Origin: Monosiga brevicollis MX1
Taxonomy: Eukaryota > Opisthokonta > Choanoflagellata > Craspedida > Salpingoecidae
Reading direction: 5' to 3'
DNA: 64,000 nucleotides
Assembly: GCF_000002865.3 (NCBI RefSeq)
Contig: NW_001865046.1
Span: 517,492 to 581,491, forward strand
Below, one piece after another: positions 13,116-24,230 of this stretch; position 1 is the stretch's first letter; each line of letters begins with the position of its first letter. The notes under the pieces are model-generated. The model was not told where the DNA came from. It saw only the letters and a list, made by a program, of their open reading frames with translations, and did not search any database. Position numbers and translations under genes: made by a program.

Positions 13116-13271
13116 CTCTCTCTCTCTCTCTCTCTCTCTATTATTGGACGAGCATGTGCTTCGAATGGAGATGTGTGTGTGTGTGTGTGTGTGTGTCCAG
13201 CTTGACAGGTCAACAAGACAACAAGCGAGAACAAAAGGAATCAGTCGTTTTCTGTGTGTGTGTGTGTGTGT
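13073..13271. repeat. Cluster of (GT)n and (CT)n microsatellites
   Basis: Three separate GT runs (about 13081-13106, 13172-13196, 13253-13271) and a CT run (about 13115-13139) lie in the spacer upstream of the importin start. The alternation of GT and CT suggests Z-DNA-prone and nuclease-sensitive promoter sequence; that is inference. Confidence 0.9.
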
Positions 13272-13879
13272 AATCTCCTGTGTTTCTCTGTCTCTCTTGC
13301 TGTCGGACTGCAACGTGGGGATGTGCTTCCATAAATAGTGGAGCGGCGGTGGCGCCGCCGGCAGCGGCGGGCGGCAAAATGTGTAGATACCAAGAGGGAT
13401 GGGACGAGTTATGTTCGGTTACGCGTTAGGAAGCGAAAACGCAAGACCCATTCAGCACCACCGACCAGCTTCATTTCTTCTCCAGCACGGGAACGGGTCA
13501 ATCAATACAAGCAATCGCTCTTCTTACAACCGACATGTGAATCAACGCGTCCAGGGACATCTTTTGACGACAAGCTGCTCTTCAATCCTAACTTCTTTCC
13601 AAGTCTCTCCTCCTCCTCTCCTCCTCCTCTTCCGTACCATCATCTTCCCCGCCACCTTGCTCCGGCTTCTCTTCCTCCCATCGTCGCCACCTCGACTCAT
13701 CATCATCCTCATATGACCGGACGACGACTAAGAAAGCCGCTCACAAGGTTACTACCGCATGGCAAGCGACCCAGCGTGGGGTTATTGCCATAAAGTATTA
13801 CATTAGTTACACTTTGACTCGTCTGGTTCTTAAGCACGTGTCCTGCTGACATTGGCCCTGTCGACAGCAGTGACGGGGA

Positions 13880-13882
<3 letters not shown>

Positions 13883-13927
<45 letters not shown>
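13883..13927. repeat. (CA)n microsatellite
   Basis: An uninterrupted CA run of about 22 units in the same divergent spacer, about 360 bp before the AAMP start codon, followed by a short (GTC)n run near 13964-13985. Confidence 0.95.
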
Positions 13928-13929
<2 letters not shown>

Positions 13930-14291
13930 AATTGAAGAGGTGAGCTCGTCCGTCATGGTCGTGTCGTCGTCGTCGTCGTCGTCGATGGTGGTCGGCGGGC
14001 TGGAAGAGGGGTGTGGGGATGTGGAAGGGGAAGACACATTTCTCCATGATCGGCCTCCTCTCGTTGGCTGGTTCAAGACTCTGTTTCCCCCCTCCCCACC
14101 TTCTTCATGCATGATGGTCGCTGTTGCTGTTCCTCTCGTTGGATGGTCGCTCGGAGCTGGCCACGTCAGCTGTCGATAGTGACCCCTTGGGCTGGGCTTG
14201 CATACTCACCATGGCTTTTTCCTTACACGTGTGCCAGGCAGTTGCTCGTGTTAACTTCAGCCTTTAGCTTTTGCTCCACCCAACTTTCGAT

Positions 14292-16524
14292 ATGGCTGAC
14301 AACGAGGAGAGCGCCGTGAGCGCAGCTGGCGAGGATATCCGTGACGAAGACGTTCTTGAGGTCATTGATGTCGAAGACGGTACGCACCACAGCTGCTTGC
14401 CTTGCTTGATCATGGGACTTCTCTGTTCATGCTCCAGTCACAGGCCGAGTGAGAGCTGAGCAGCCAGGAATGTATGGGGCGAGTGCCACCTCATGTGAGC
14501 TGACATCATGTCGCCGCTCGACGCTCAGGCGAGGCCCCGATCGACGACGATGAGGATGACGACGAAATGGAGGGCATGGACGACGACCAAGACGATGAAG
14601 AAGGCGACGACGACATGGGCATGGAGGTGGCTGATGAGGGTGCAGTGCCCGATCGCGGCAACAATGCCTCTCGCATTATGCAGGCCCACGCTGGTATGCC
14701 CACTCAAGTGCCCTAGCTGATTGACACTCTGCTCCTCTGCAACATATATGCAACTTCATTGAGCTCGCATTTCTCAATTGCTCCTGTTGACCTGGCCGTA
14801 CCTAATTTTTGGGCAAAACGCACAGAGGCCGTATTTTGCTTGGCCATCGACAAGTCCCAGAGGTTCTTCGTCACGGGTGGTCAAGATGACCTGGCGCTCG
14901 TGTGGAGCTTTGAGACTTGGCAGCCATTGCAAACGCTCAAAGGTGAGTGTTCTTCCTATACCCCCCTTCTCTTTGCTCCTACTTTGCGCCGGAGCTGGTA
15001 TTTTCTATCTGACATGGCGCCGTTTGAAACAACCCTCAAAATTAGGTCACAAGGACAGCGTGACTGCAGTGGGCTTTTCGCCCGACAGTGCCTATGTGGC
15101 CACCGGAGCCATGGATGGCGAAATCAAGTCAGTCTGCCACTCACATTTGCCTTGCACGCTCAATACCACACACCTGACTCACACCGTTGTCCTCTCTGTT
15201 CTGGTATCGCTCAGAATTTGGAATGTCAATGATGGCGAGGAAGTTGTCTCGTTTGACTGTGGCGACGATCTCAAGGTTCGCGAGTTCTCACGATGACCCT
15301 GCCATCACAAGCCAGGGCTCTCCTTTGCCAGGTGTCTCGTCTCTCACGCCTCTTTGTCTTTTCAATCAGTGGTTGCAATGGCATCCCTCCGCCAAGTTCC
15401 TGCTCGCTGGCAATGCGGCTGGTGCCGTCATGATGTGGTCCGTCCCTGGTGGTAGCATGTCCTACTTCAGTGGTCACACGGTACGGGGACCCTTTTTTCT
15501 CGAATCCGCCCATGGCCAACGCTCAACCACACACCTGTGCTCGCTTCTCTCATCGTGTTCTCGCGTGCTGCTCTTGGCGTTGATCAATGTGATCAGGATG
15601 CCATTACAGAAGGCTGCTGGCTGCCATCTGGGCGTGGATTTCTCACGACTGCAGAGGATGGCACGCTCATCCAGTGGTCGCCAAAGACCCAAGACATTGT
15701 CAGCAAGTATGATGGACGAGACAACATGTTTCATCAGTGCCCCATCTCCGCTGTCGCTTGCCATGAGGACAACACGCTGGTGGCTACTGGTGGCGCCGAG
15801 GGAGCCGTTAAGCTGATCAATCTGAAAAACAACCGCGTGCTCTTCTCGTTTGAAAACCATGGCGACAATGTCGAAACAGTGGCCTTTTCCCATTCCAAGC
15901 CCTCGCTTCTGGCCACCGGTGGCCTCGATGGCAAAATCTTCATCTACACCGTTGACCATCACGAGCTTCGCCAAACTCTGGAGCATGAGGTCAGAGCTAA
16001 AGATCAACTCGCATGCTCACACATTAGCTTGCTTGTTGCACCACTAGCGCACCACTCCGGACCACCGTTGCCTCAACACCCTGCTGGGTGCTCTACGGTT
16101 GCCTTTGTACAACGCTCCTGAGTTCCATCCTCTCACCTTGCTTCCTCTTCCTTGGGTTAGGGGCCGGTTGTCAAGGTTTTGTGGCATCCTACGCTGCCGG
16201 TGCTGTACTCATGCTCCGTCGACGGCACCATTCGCGTGTGGGATGGCCGTACGGGCGAGCAGTTGCACATGTGTGTGGGGCACCGCAATCACGTCCTCGA
16301 TTTTGACATCAGCCGGTGCGTCATGCCATGCTGTCGTTTGAACCCCTGGTTTCGTATTGTGGCGGCCCGCAATAACACACAGTATTCACCTCTTCTGTGT
16401 CTGTTGGGGGGTTTTTTTTTTCTTCTGACTGGTATGTCGCTGTAGGGACGGTTTTGGTATTCTTTCCGTCAGCGAGGACACTACCATCATGTACTTTCAA
16501 GTACCACGTCTTCCAGAATCCTAA
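14292..16524 (+). CDS. AAMP: AAMP / Sqt1-like WD40 protein
   Basis: Angio-associated migratory cell protein family; the yeast member Sqt1 is a dedicated chaperone for ribosomal protein uL16 (Rpl10) in 60S biogenesis. The protein starts MADNEESAVSAAGEDIRDED, followed by a strongly acidic segment (14529-14693) as in human AAMP, then a seven- to eight-blade WD40 propeller. Clear repeat signatures are VTGGQDDLALVWSFE, HKDSVTAVGFSPDSAYVATG, WLQWHPSAKFLLAG, LATGGLDGKIFIYTVD and YSCSVDGTIRVWDGRTGEQL. The order and spacing of the early blades, including the WxxWHP element, match AAMP rather than other WD40 families. About nine exons; the last one ends SEDTTIMYFQVPRLPES. Exon 1 ends near 14379 and exon 2 covers about 14529-14693. 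It diverges from the importin gene. Confidence 0.88.
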
Positions 16525-17445
16525 ACTCTCCTTGGAGGCCTTTTGACTGTTAGGAAGCACCTCGCCTCACTCAGTTGAGCCGCGCCATACTGATGAGTTT
16601 TTTGAGTGCTCTTTGCTGTGTATCTTGGCTTGTCTATTTTACTTTGTTCTGTGTGTTGGATTTTGTCAGGCCTGTTTGCCGATGAGCAAGTCTTGTGTTG
16701 TTGGCTTTGTGTGATCGGACAAGCCCATTTTCTTCCGTATTGGCTTTGGTTGCCGTTTTGCTCTGGCTACGTTTTTGCGCCGCCGTCGCCAGTGGAGGAA
16801 ATGATGCCAGCAACTTGAGATGTCCATCGATTTCCGTGTGTTCAAGATTCGATCATCAGGCAGTCACAGCCGTGCCAACAAGAATGCATTTAAGACGAGC
16901 ACGATGCGCAAGAGTTGGGCGTCAGTTTCCAGGGATGTGACGCACACATGGAATTTGCGCCGCTTCATGAATGCTGGGGGAAACAAGACCCCGACCCCCA
17001 ACCAACAAACCAAGGTGGTTTGAAAGCACAGCAAGAGTCGTCTTTTTTCCATGAAATACAAGGTGAAAGATAAGGCTAACAGCGGACAGCCTGTCTTGAA
17101 AAAAAGGGGGGTAGCCTACACACCAAGGGCTTCCGAGATAAAAGCAGACAAGACAATAAAAACCTAAGGCAACAGAAAAGAAGAAGAAGAAGAAGCCGCG
17201 TCTAGCTTGAACTGAGCACCTGTTTAGCGGGATCGCGCTGTAGCTTCAAGCTTGTTCAACCGTCATGACGCCGCCGGCCGACTCTGATTCGACGCTCGAG
17301 GCTGAAGCTATTGAAAAGGTCATGGCAGCAACCACAACAACAAAACATTCAGCACCGTGCCCAGTCAAGGAAAAGCACACAGTTATCCGAAAAAGTTCGA
17401 CCAGCCACGCTGGGTCAGTCAAAGCAAGCAGCACAGGTAAGTATC
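16525..17445. other. Convergent spacer between AAMP and PP2C
   Basis: About 920 bp between two gene ends. A plus-strand frame from 17265 with a good donor-like GTAAGT at 17437 runs into the end of the phosphatase gene; I see no second exon or homology, so it is not called. Confidence 0.45.
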
Positions 17446-19102
17446 TCAAGACCACATACATAGAGAAGACTGTGATGCCTGCTTGACGAGCTCTTGCATG
17501 TCATTGACATGTTCAACGGCAACCTCTGTCCCTGACGCAGCATCACTTGAGGTTGGGGTGGGAGACGGCGTGGAGCCAGCATCGCTTTCGCTCTCATCCT
17601 CCCCCTGTAAGGCAGCCCGCCCCAATCAAAACATGAGCAGGTGTGTGGCGCATGCAACGTTTAAGCTGTGATATGTCGCTCCCTTCTGAATATTGCTTTG
17701 GCACCCATTCTTCACAACGGACGCTTCTTCTCATTGCCATCCCAGCACACAAACACGGTGCACACATGAACACACATGCACACATGTACACACCTCCATG
17801 ACTGTGTGCAGACCGCTTGGGTGGGCTTCCTCCATGTCAAAAACGGGAATCTCACGCAGCGGGCTGATGCCGTTTGCAGCGGCACTGGTTGATGCGCTGC
17901 GAGAAGAGGTTGGGCTGCCATGCTGGTTGACAATCTCTGCCACAGCCGATGCCATGGCGTTGAAGGCGACAGAGGTGGCTAATCCGTCCAATGCCTGCTC
18001 AGCGGGGCGTTCCTCGGCGCTGCTCACGTGGGTGGCTTGAAGGAACTCCTTGTTGAAGACGACCAGACAAGCGGACATGTTGTCGCGGGAGCCAAGCTCT
18101 AGGCATCGTTTCAGCAGGGCCTGGCAAACAGCCTTGGGATTGTCCGGAGAACGGCGCAGCTTGGTGGCCACGAATTTGATGGCAGTCGCATTGCTCATGA
18201 CGTCAAAGATGCCGTCACAACAAAGAAGGAGAAAGTCATCGTGCTCTAGATCCCGCTCGACGAGGGTGACGTCGGGGTCGGCCACGACCTTTTGCTCGAG
18301 GGCGCCAAGCTGCGGGTTGCGCTTGTAATCAAAATCACCAAAGGCTCGAGAGATGGCGAGGCCGCCGTCAACGCGACCATTAATGACAAAGCCGCCGGCG
18401 TTGCGGATGCGAGTGCGCTCTTGGGGTAGGATGGGTTTGTGGTCGCGGGTTTGAAACGCGAGCTTGCCGCCCCGGCAGAGGAGGGAGCGCGAATCGCCTA
18501 GGTTCACAAAGATGTAGTGGGTTGGACTGACGAGAACGCTGGTACAAGTGCCGCCCGAGTTGTCGAGGCGGACTTTATTGTCGGCAAACAGGGCGCGATC
18601 GTGGCGCAGGAAAGCTCGGTGCATGGCGTCGGAGATGGCATGCAGACTATCCTTAACGGGCAAAAGTTCGTAGAGAACTGAGGCTAGCAAATGGTCTTCC
18701 GAGTAATGGGCCACCTCGGCGCCTGCATGGCCATCAATAACAGAGTAAAAGGACCAGCCAGGAAGGCCTGGTAGCTCGGGCTGAGTAATGTGAGCATCCT
18801 CCATGTGGGCCCGCCATCCTGTTTTGTCAAGAACACGGAAATACCAGGAAGCCAAGATGAGGCGGGGGAGGGGGGCGGGTACCGCGGCGCAGGGCGAAGC
18901 AAAAGTCTTGACAGGCAGATACGCATGCGAAGGCCGCTGCAATCGCAGGTGTGTTGGGCTCACCTTGCATGTAGGCTAGACCAAACTTTTGATCGGCAGT
19001 GCGTTGATCCATGGAAGTGATGTCAGTCTTGGGGCTCGGGAGAAAGGCAGACACGGATGACCGGCGCTGCATGCCCGTCGACTTGGAGTCGGTCTGCCCC
19101 AT
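17446..19102 (-). CDS. PP2C-type Ser/Thr phosphatase (PPM family)
   Basis: Metal-dependent protein phosphatase of the PPM1A/B type. Three exons fit exactly: 19102-18964, 18818-17794 and 17604-17446, giving 440 residues. Splicing of exons 1 and 2 creates MQGWRAHMEDAH, the PP2C signature. Further motifs are VIDGHAG (usually VYDGHGG), GGTCTSVLV, NLGDSRSLLCRGG, RVDGGLAISRAFGD, DDFLLLCCDGIFDVMS and SRDNMS, so the Asp metal ligands are present. The N terminus MGQTDS fits the N-myristoylation consensus (Gly2, Ser6), as known for PPM1A/B, pointing to membrane attachment. After the catalytic domain come a Ser/Ala-rich linker and an acidic Ser/Thr/Pro-rich exon. The GT-rich intron 2 explains an artefactual Cys/Val/His extension of the second exon. 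It diverges from APH-1. Confidence 0.95.
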
Positions 19103-20399
19103 CTTGCAGGTGGGGTGGGCTCGCAAGAGACAAATCAGGGAACAGCGCACAAATGCATCGACGAACAAAAGGCCTCCTTGCTTCTCTCCAAGTAGGAAGT
19201 AAGCCCAAGATCCAAGGGTGCAGAATGTCCGAGCAGTTGAAGGGTTCAGCAGTTTGGCAAAACGTCAAGTTGGGCTCGACTGAAGATGCAATTGCGTTGA
19301 TAACTGTCAGGTCTGGCCGTGGCTGTGCTGCATCGAGCTGCTGGCCATCGCGGGTTCGGGGATTATAGGCAAGGCTAAAAGCGGTTGCAGCACAAGCCGA
19401 TCAATGTGATCCCAGGCCAGCGGGGGTGCACTTTCAGAGGTCAAGCGCATTCGGTTTTGCTAGCTTGATCGCCACCAAGATGCGCGCGTGCGTGAGGCCA
19501 CGGAGCGCTCTGGCTGAGTGTCGGTTGGGGCAGGTGTAACGCCAGGTCTCGGCTCGAAGTGGATGATGATAGACTGGGGTAACATGAAGCGTACAAAGCC
19601 GCCACCACCTAAGGAGACCAGCCGGCGCGCAACGAGGGCGGAACAGAAGCGCAGGACCCCCGTCCCTCTGGATGAGGTCTGAAGACGATCTTACGGATGC
19701 TGATGAATGCGCTCCAAGCGAATGAAAGTCCAACGCCCTACGCTGTGTGATGACGGCCGTGCTACCCCTCCCCTATTTCATCTCCAATCAACAAAAGTCC
19801 CTGCACGCCCCGCCACGCAGCCGAACCGACCTTGAGCCAGCAGGAGTGTTACACAACACGAATCACTCGGCACGACCTCTGAGCCAGTCGGAGGCCAAAG
19901 ACCGAGCGACCGAGACAGACATACACACACACAGAGAGAGAAAGAGAGAGCGCGAAAAACAGAAAAGTAGAGAGAGAGAGACAGACAGAGAGACAGACAG
20001 AGAGTCAAAGGGACAGAGACACAGAAACAGACAGAGTGACAGAGAAGCACAGAGAGAGATAGAGACAGAGCCAGAGACAGAGTCAGAGACAGAGAGAGAA
20101 GCAGGGAGAGGACCACAAGACACACAAAAGGGGCGGATGAGACCGCTTTGAGCAAGTAACACTTGGTAGCACTAAAGAGGCTTGGAATGTGTTATTGTCG
20201 GTGGATGTACCCTTGACTTACGTAGCGAAATCGAGAGTTATTGCAGTCTATATAAGAACATTAGGATATGTTTGTGCAGTTATATACAAAGTTATATCAT
20301 TTGCCTGTGTCAGTCATTTGGCACCAGTACCAGGGAACAGCAAAGAGAGGGCAGCGCCGTCTTTCCTTCCCGCCTCCCTTGTTGCACGGCACCGGCGCC
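19103..20399. other. Divergent spacer, PP2C / APH-1
   Basis: About 1.3 kb shared by two divergent genes, with no supported gene. It includes a long purine-rich stretch described separately. Confidence 0.5.
19918..20106. repeat. Purine-rich (GAGACA)n-like low-complexity tract
   Basis: Nearly 190 bp of AGAGAC/AGAGAGAC-type degenerate repeats. Frames through it encode only Arg/Glu/Thr (plus) or Ser/Leu/Val (minus) low-complexity sequence and are not genes. Polypurine strands of this length can form triplex DNA; that role here is inference. Confidence 0.9.
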
Positions 20400-21999
20400 A
20401 TGACGCAGATGTCATTGTGGGGTAACATCTTCATCATCTACTCGGCCCCGTTGGCTCTCTTCTGGTTCAATGTGCGCAAGAGCTCAAAGCTCGTCATCAT
20501 CCTCATCTCCAGGTAAGCCAGCGCCTCCGCCTTTGCCAACGTCAACGCCAGCGCTGGCATCAATATCAGCAGAAGGACTTGCGACGGTGGCCGGTGTGAG
20601 CCTCATTCGAGTCACTGGCCTTTGTTGCTTGCAGTGCCTTCCTTTGGCTCGTGGCTGCACTTTTGACCGCCGTTGTTTGGGTTGCTGTCCCTCCCCTCAA
20701 GGTAAGCACCCGCGCGGGTCGTCCTGGGCCCCCTTGATCTCGAGACAGGCAGGCAAGGAACAAGCAAGGAACCCGCTTGTTCCTGACGAGGGCTGTCCAT
20801 CTGCGCTTCCCTGTAGGATGATTACTGGTTTGCTTTGATTGCCTCGGTCCTGTTACAAGAGCTTTTCCGCTATCTGTGGTGGCGTCTCCTGCGCCGCACC
20901 GAACACGATCTCAGCATTCTTTCCCCCGATGGCGATGTCGTCATCACGCGCGAAAAGCTAGCCATGGGTTCGTTCTGCAAGCAACATTCCCTCTTCTTCT
21001 TCTTTTTCTCTTCTCCATTCTTTCGAGCGTCTCTTCTGTCGCTATCCCTGCTTCGTCTGCTCCACAAACTTGTTGCTGACTCATCCCACTCAATATTCTT
21101 TGTTGAATTGGCCGGCGTTTTGCCCAGTGTCTGGCCTGGGTTATGGCCTCATGTCCTCGACCATGATGACCTGCAACCTCCTCGACATCATGTCTGGTCC
21201 TGGAATTTTGGCTGCACGTGGCTGCACCGACCATAGCCACTTTACCATCTCATGTCAGCTTGCCACCCTTGCAACACTATCGCACTGCACGACTGCGAAG
21301 CTCGCCCGCCCTCCTTCCTCGTGCCCTCATGGTCTGACGTGTGCATCACAGCTACAACGGCCGCCATGATCGGTCTGACCCATGTCTTTTGGGGAATCAT
21401 CGCCTTTTCTGGCTGGGATATTGTAAGTGACGCGTGCCCGCACACAACCGAATTAGAGATGGTCAGCAATATTGGGCCCCAGATGTTGCACACAATCGCT
21501 GCTCACTTCATCCCACGTGCCTCGCACGCTCAATGTTTTGCGATGTGGCCTCCATCGTGGTACAGCGCCGTGCCCGTCGTGGCGCATGGAGCTCGGGTGA
21601 TCTACGCGTGCTCTACGTCTTTTTTACGCATCTGTTTGTTTCCCTGCTGGTATGTTGGTGGAGCGCGAAGCTTCGTATTCCTTCTTCGCTATGCTCTTGC
21701 GCACACGATGAAAAATGCCTTTTGGCGCCTCTCCTTGGCCTTCCCTTTCCGGCCCTTGGCTCACCCCGCATGCCTCATGCCCGACGAGTTGCAGACTCTG
21801 AACAACGAGCACCGGGGCACCTGTGCCGGCACGATGGTGCCAATTGCCCTGGTCATGATTGCTTCCGGTTCGTTTTGAGGTGCTGCCCCCAAACACCCTA
21901 GGGTCAAGCCTTGTGCTCACCTCTCATTCCTCCCATCTTGCTTGCCTAGGCATTTTTGCGTGGTTCGCCGCAGGCGTACGCTTTAAGCGCTCAGAATAA
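20400..21999 (+). CDS. APH1: Gamma-secretase subunit APH-1
   Basis: Seven-pass membrane scaffold of the gamma-secretase complex (with presenilin, nicastrin and PEN-2), which cuts type I membrane stubs such as Notch. Exons begin at 20400 (MTQMSLWGNIFIIYSAPLAL) and at about 20635, 20818, 21128, 21351, 21566, near 21795 and 21950; the stop is at 21997-21999. Conserved features: FLWLVAALLTAVVW in TM2, LLQELFRYLWW (compare human IQEMFRFAYYKLL), SGLGYGLMSS with the GxGxG-like helix-packing element, LTHVFWGI and FFTHLFVSLL carrying the two histidines equivalent to human His171 and His197, and a last helix with MVPIALVMIASGIFAWFAAG. It ends with a short basic tail RFKRSE. All eight exons join in frame. 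Confidence 0.92.
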
Positions 22000-22712
22000 T
22001 TGTGTCATGTCAATCAGCCTGGCGATACGGTGCCTCTTTCCGCCCAATCTCGTGGGCCTTGGTTTGACTCTGTTTTCGTCTAATACAATAGTGCATGTCG
22101 TTCTTGTTTTTGTTGTGATCGACCTCCCACTGCTGCGCGCTCGACCCTGTTTCCAGATGCTACAGGAAGTCTTTAATGGGCATCACCGGCTGTGCTACTT
22201 TTGACTCGTGTGTGTGTGTGTGTGTGTGTGTGTGGCTTGGGAAATGCATCATGAGCTTGGTCCCCGCCCGTCGTTGAGAATCGTGGATCGAGCAGATTGT
22301 GGATTTGTGCCCTCATGCCGCTTTGCCGCTGTGCGGTCAAACTGCTGGCATTGATTTGCACATCCTCGGTGGAGGCACTGCAATTTCATTGCTGCACGAC
22401 CCCTTTCTTCCTTCGCCTGTGACCATGCCTCTTGCCAAGTGCGTTTAACGTCAACCGATCGGTCGGCAGGCAATCATATTTAGTGTGGCGGCGTCAATTA
22501 AACCACAATCGGAACGGTCCTCTGAGCTCTGCCGGGTCGGCCATGAGCCAATAAACACAAACCAGGCGTCAGCACACATCTGTTGGCTTACAGCCACGCT
22601 CCGACCTGAAAGTAGGGATCCATTTATGGTTGGAGAAGCTCTTCTAGCCAATGACCGTGCACGCTCGCTGCAATGAAGGAGAAAGTGGGCGGGGAATTGG
22701 CCGCGGCATGAC
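22000..22712. other. Convergent spacer after APH-1
   Basis: About 710 bp between two gene ends, containing a (GT)n run at 22208-22234. No other feature seen. Confidence 0.5.
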
Positions 22713-24230
22713 CTAGGGGTAGTGATCTTTGTATTGGGGGTCACTGTAGTGACAGTACTCAAAGTGACCAAATTCATAGCCGAAGAATTCCGTGTTCTTG
22801 AGCCGCTGCTCTGCAAGCTCGATCATGTGCGGGCTTGGACAACAATTGGGAGCCGAGCGGGCTGGCTGTGCATACGAGGGCGCATAGCGCAACCAACGGC
22901 GCTCGGTAACCAAACCTAAACGCTCCTTGTGGTGATGGAGGACCCAGCTGACGTAACTATTGTACTCGGAGAATCCAAGTTGAATGGCGTTGCGGGGCAC
23001 TGTGTCGAGGACGCGATAGACCCAGGCAAGCGGGTCCACGTCTGGTGTCAGGCCCATTTGCTTCAGCATGCGAAAGAGGAAGGGCTTGAAAACTGGTAGA
23101 TGGTGCACAACATAAGTCTCCCAACGCGGGCCGTACAACATGGGCTGCCCCGTTAGCTGGAAAAAGGAGGTCGCATAACCGTGTACAAAGGCACCTCCCG
23201 TGTGTTGGCGAATCTGGCCGTGGCGGTTGAAATAGCGATACTGTTCGGTCATAATCATATCGCTGTCCCAGATCAGAAAGTGCTCACTCAAGTCAGGCAC
23301 GCGTGTCCAGAACAGCAACTTGGCAAACTGTTGCAAATACCAACCACCGAGGTTTTTGCCCTTGAAGCTGGGCAGATCCGCACCGCGCTGTTTGAAGTAC
23401 TCATTCAGGACAGGAACGGACATGCCAGGCACGATGGTGTCTTCAGGGATGCAGTGCACGCGTGTTTCATAACTCTCAAAGAGTTTGCAGTGCTTGCCTG
23501 GGGTCACGATGAAGAGGCGACGCGGCCCAAAATTGTGGATGGCCCGCTCAACCGCAGCCCGATTGATGCAGGTGGGCTTGACGGCCACCATCATCATGTC
23601 GAGCTCGTAGGGTGGGAGCAAAACCGTGGGGAGATGGGTAGGCAGCAGATCGGGGCCCGCCACGGCGGCTGATAGGTTGACGGCAATGGGCGAGGTTTCA
23701 GTCTCGGCCCACATGATGCTGGCTGCGGTTTGTTCGAAATTGGTGGTGACGGGGGGTCGGTGGATGTGGCACTGCGGATAGTAAGTTCGAACGAACAGCG
23801 TCGAGCTAACGACGGCCAGATAGGCCATCAAGAGAAAGAGTGCGACGCGCACCAGCAACAGTGCCAAGCCAAAGGATACATCGTTGATGATGAGCCGCGC
23901 CCGGGGCCGAAGATATGAGGCCAAGACAGCAGCACAGACAAATAGTGCTGCTGGCACTGCAACGCAAACGTTGAGAATGGGGATGACGTGGTTCATGAGA
24001 CGATACTGGAACATGGGGGTGAGAGAACCGCAGGACGAGGCTTCCGCATCCACGGCCTCGGCTGTCCAAATGCCTAGAACCATCACGGCAAGGGCCACGC
24101 CAAATACCATAGCGCAAAAGCGGAGCTCGCGAGCAGCCACGGTGCACCAGCGATGCGGCGCCATGCCATACGGTTTCGGTGGCTCGTCGCACATCGGCGA
24201 TGACGCCTCGGCGTCTTGCTCTTTCCGCAT
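22713..24230 (-). CDS. Multi-pass protein with glycosyltransferase-like (DUF6492-type) domain
   Basis: A single open exon with first ATG at 24230 gives 505 residues. The N-terminal third has about four hydrophobic segments (FCAMVFGVALAVMVLGIW; a long one with VAVPAALFVCAAVLASYL; FGLALLLVRVALFLLMAYLAVV). The C-terminal two thirds look like a nucleotide-sugar transferase fold: strands DMMMVAVKP and RRLFIVTPG, then GGWYLQQFAKLLFWTRV, then the acidic metal-binding type motif FLIWDSDMIM (DxD), then QLGFSEYNSYVSWVLHHH. The order GWYLQQ - DxD - SEYN is what I know from DUF6492-like bacterial and protist glycosyltransferases. Substrate unknown. The lack of introns contrasts with its neighbours and could point to transfer or retroposition. 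Likely a secretory-pathway membrane enzyme. Confidence 0.6.
   Translation of the reverse strand: MRKEQDAEASSPMCDEPPKPYGMAPHRWCTVAARELRFCAMVFGVALAVMVLGIWTAEAVDAEASSCGSLTPMFQYRLMNHVIPILNVCVAVPAALFVCAAVLASYLRPRARLIINDVSFGLALLLVRVALFLLMAYLAVVSSTLFVRTYYPQCHIHRPPVTTNFEQTAASIMWAETETSPIAVNLSAAVAGPDLLPTHLPTVLLPPYELDMMMVAVKPTCINRAAVERAIHNFGPRRLFIVTPGKHCKLFESYETRVHCIPEDTIVPGMSVPVLNEYFKQRGADLPSFKGKNLGGWYLQQFAKLLFWTRVPDLSEHFLIWDSDMIMTEQYRYFNRHGQIRQHTGGAFVHGYATSFFQLTGQPMLYGPRWETYVVHHLPVFKPFLFRMLKQMGLTPDVDPLAWVYRVLDTVPRNAIQLGFSEYNSYVSWVLHHHKERLGLVTERRWLRYAPSYAQPARSAPNCCPSPHMIELAEQRLKNTEFFGYEFGHFEYCHYSDPQYKDHYP

Larger units (their letters stand above)
12665..14291. other. Divergent promoter region, importin / AAMP
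   Basis: About 1.6 kb between two divergently transcribed genes. It carries a G/C-rich GGGGC run near 12860-12880, several dinucleotide repeats and pyrimidine-rich tracts. Open frames at 13338-13793 consist of low-complexity Arg/Ser/Pro sequence and I do not accept them as a gene. Confidence 0.5.

Noticed and set aside
13338-13793. Plus-strand frames rich in Arg, Ser and Pro
   Set aside because: Low-complexity sequence in a microsatellite-rich divergent promoter; no motif or splice support.
17265-17486. Plus-strand frame with a good GTAAGT donor near the PP2C end
   Set aside because: It overlaps the terminal region of the PP2C gene and no second exon is visible.
19747-20162. Frames through the GAGACA tract
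   Set aside because: Both strands give only simple-sequence peptides, explained by the repeat.
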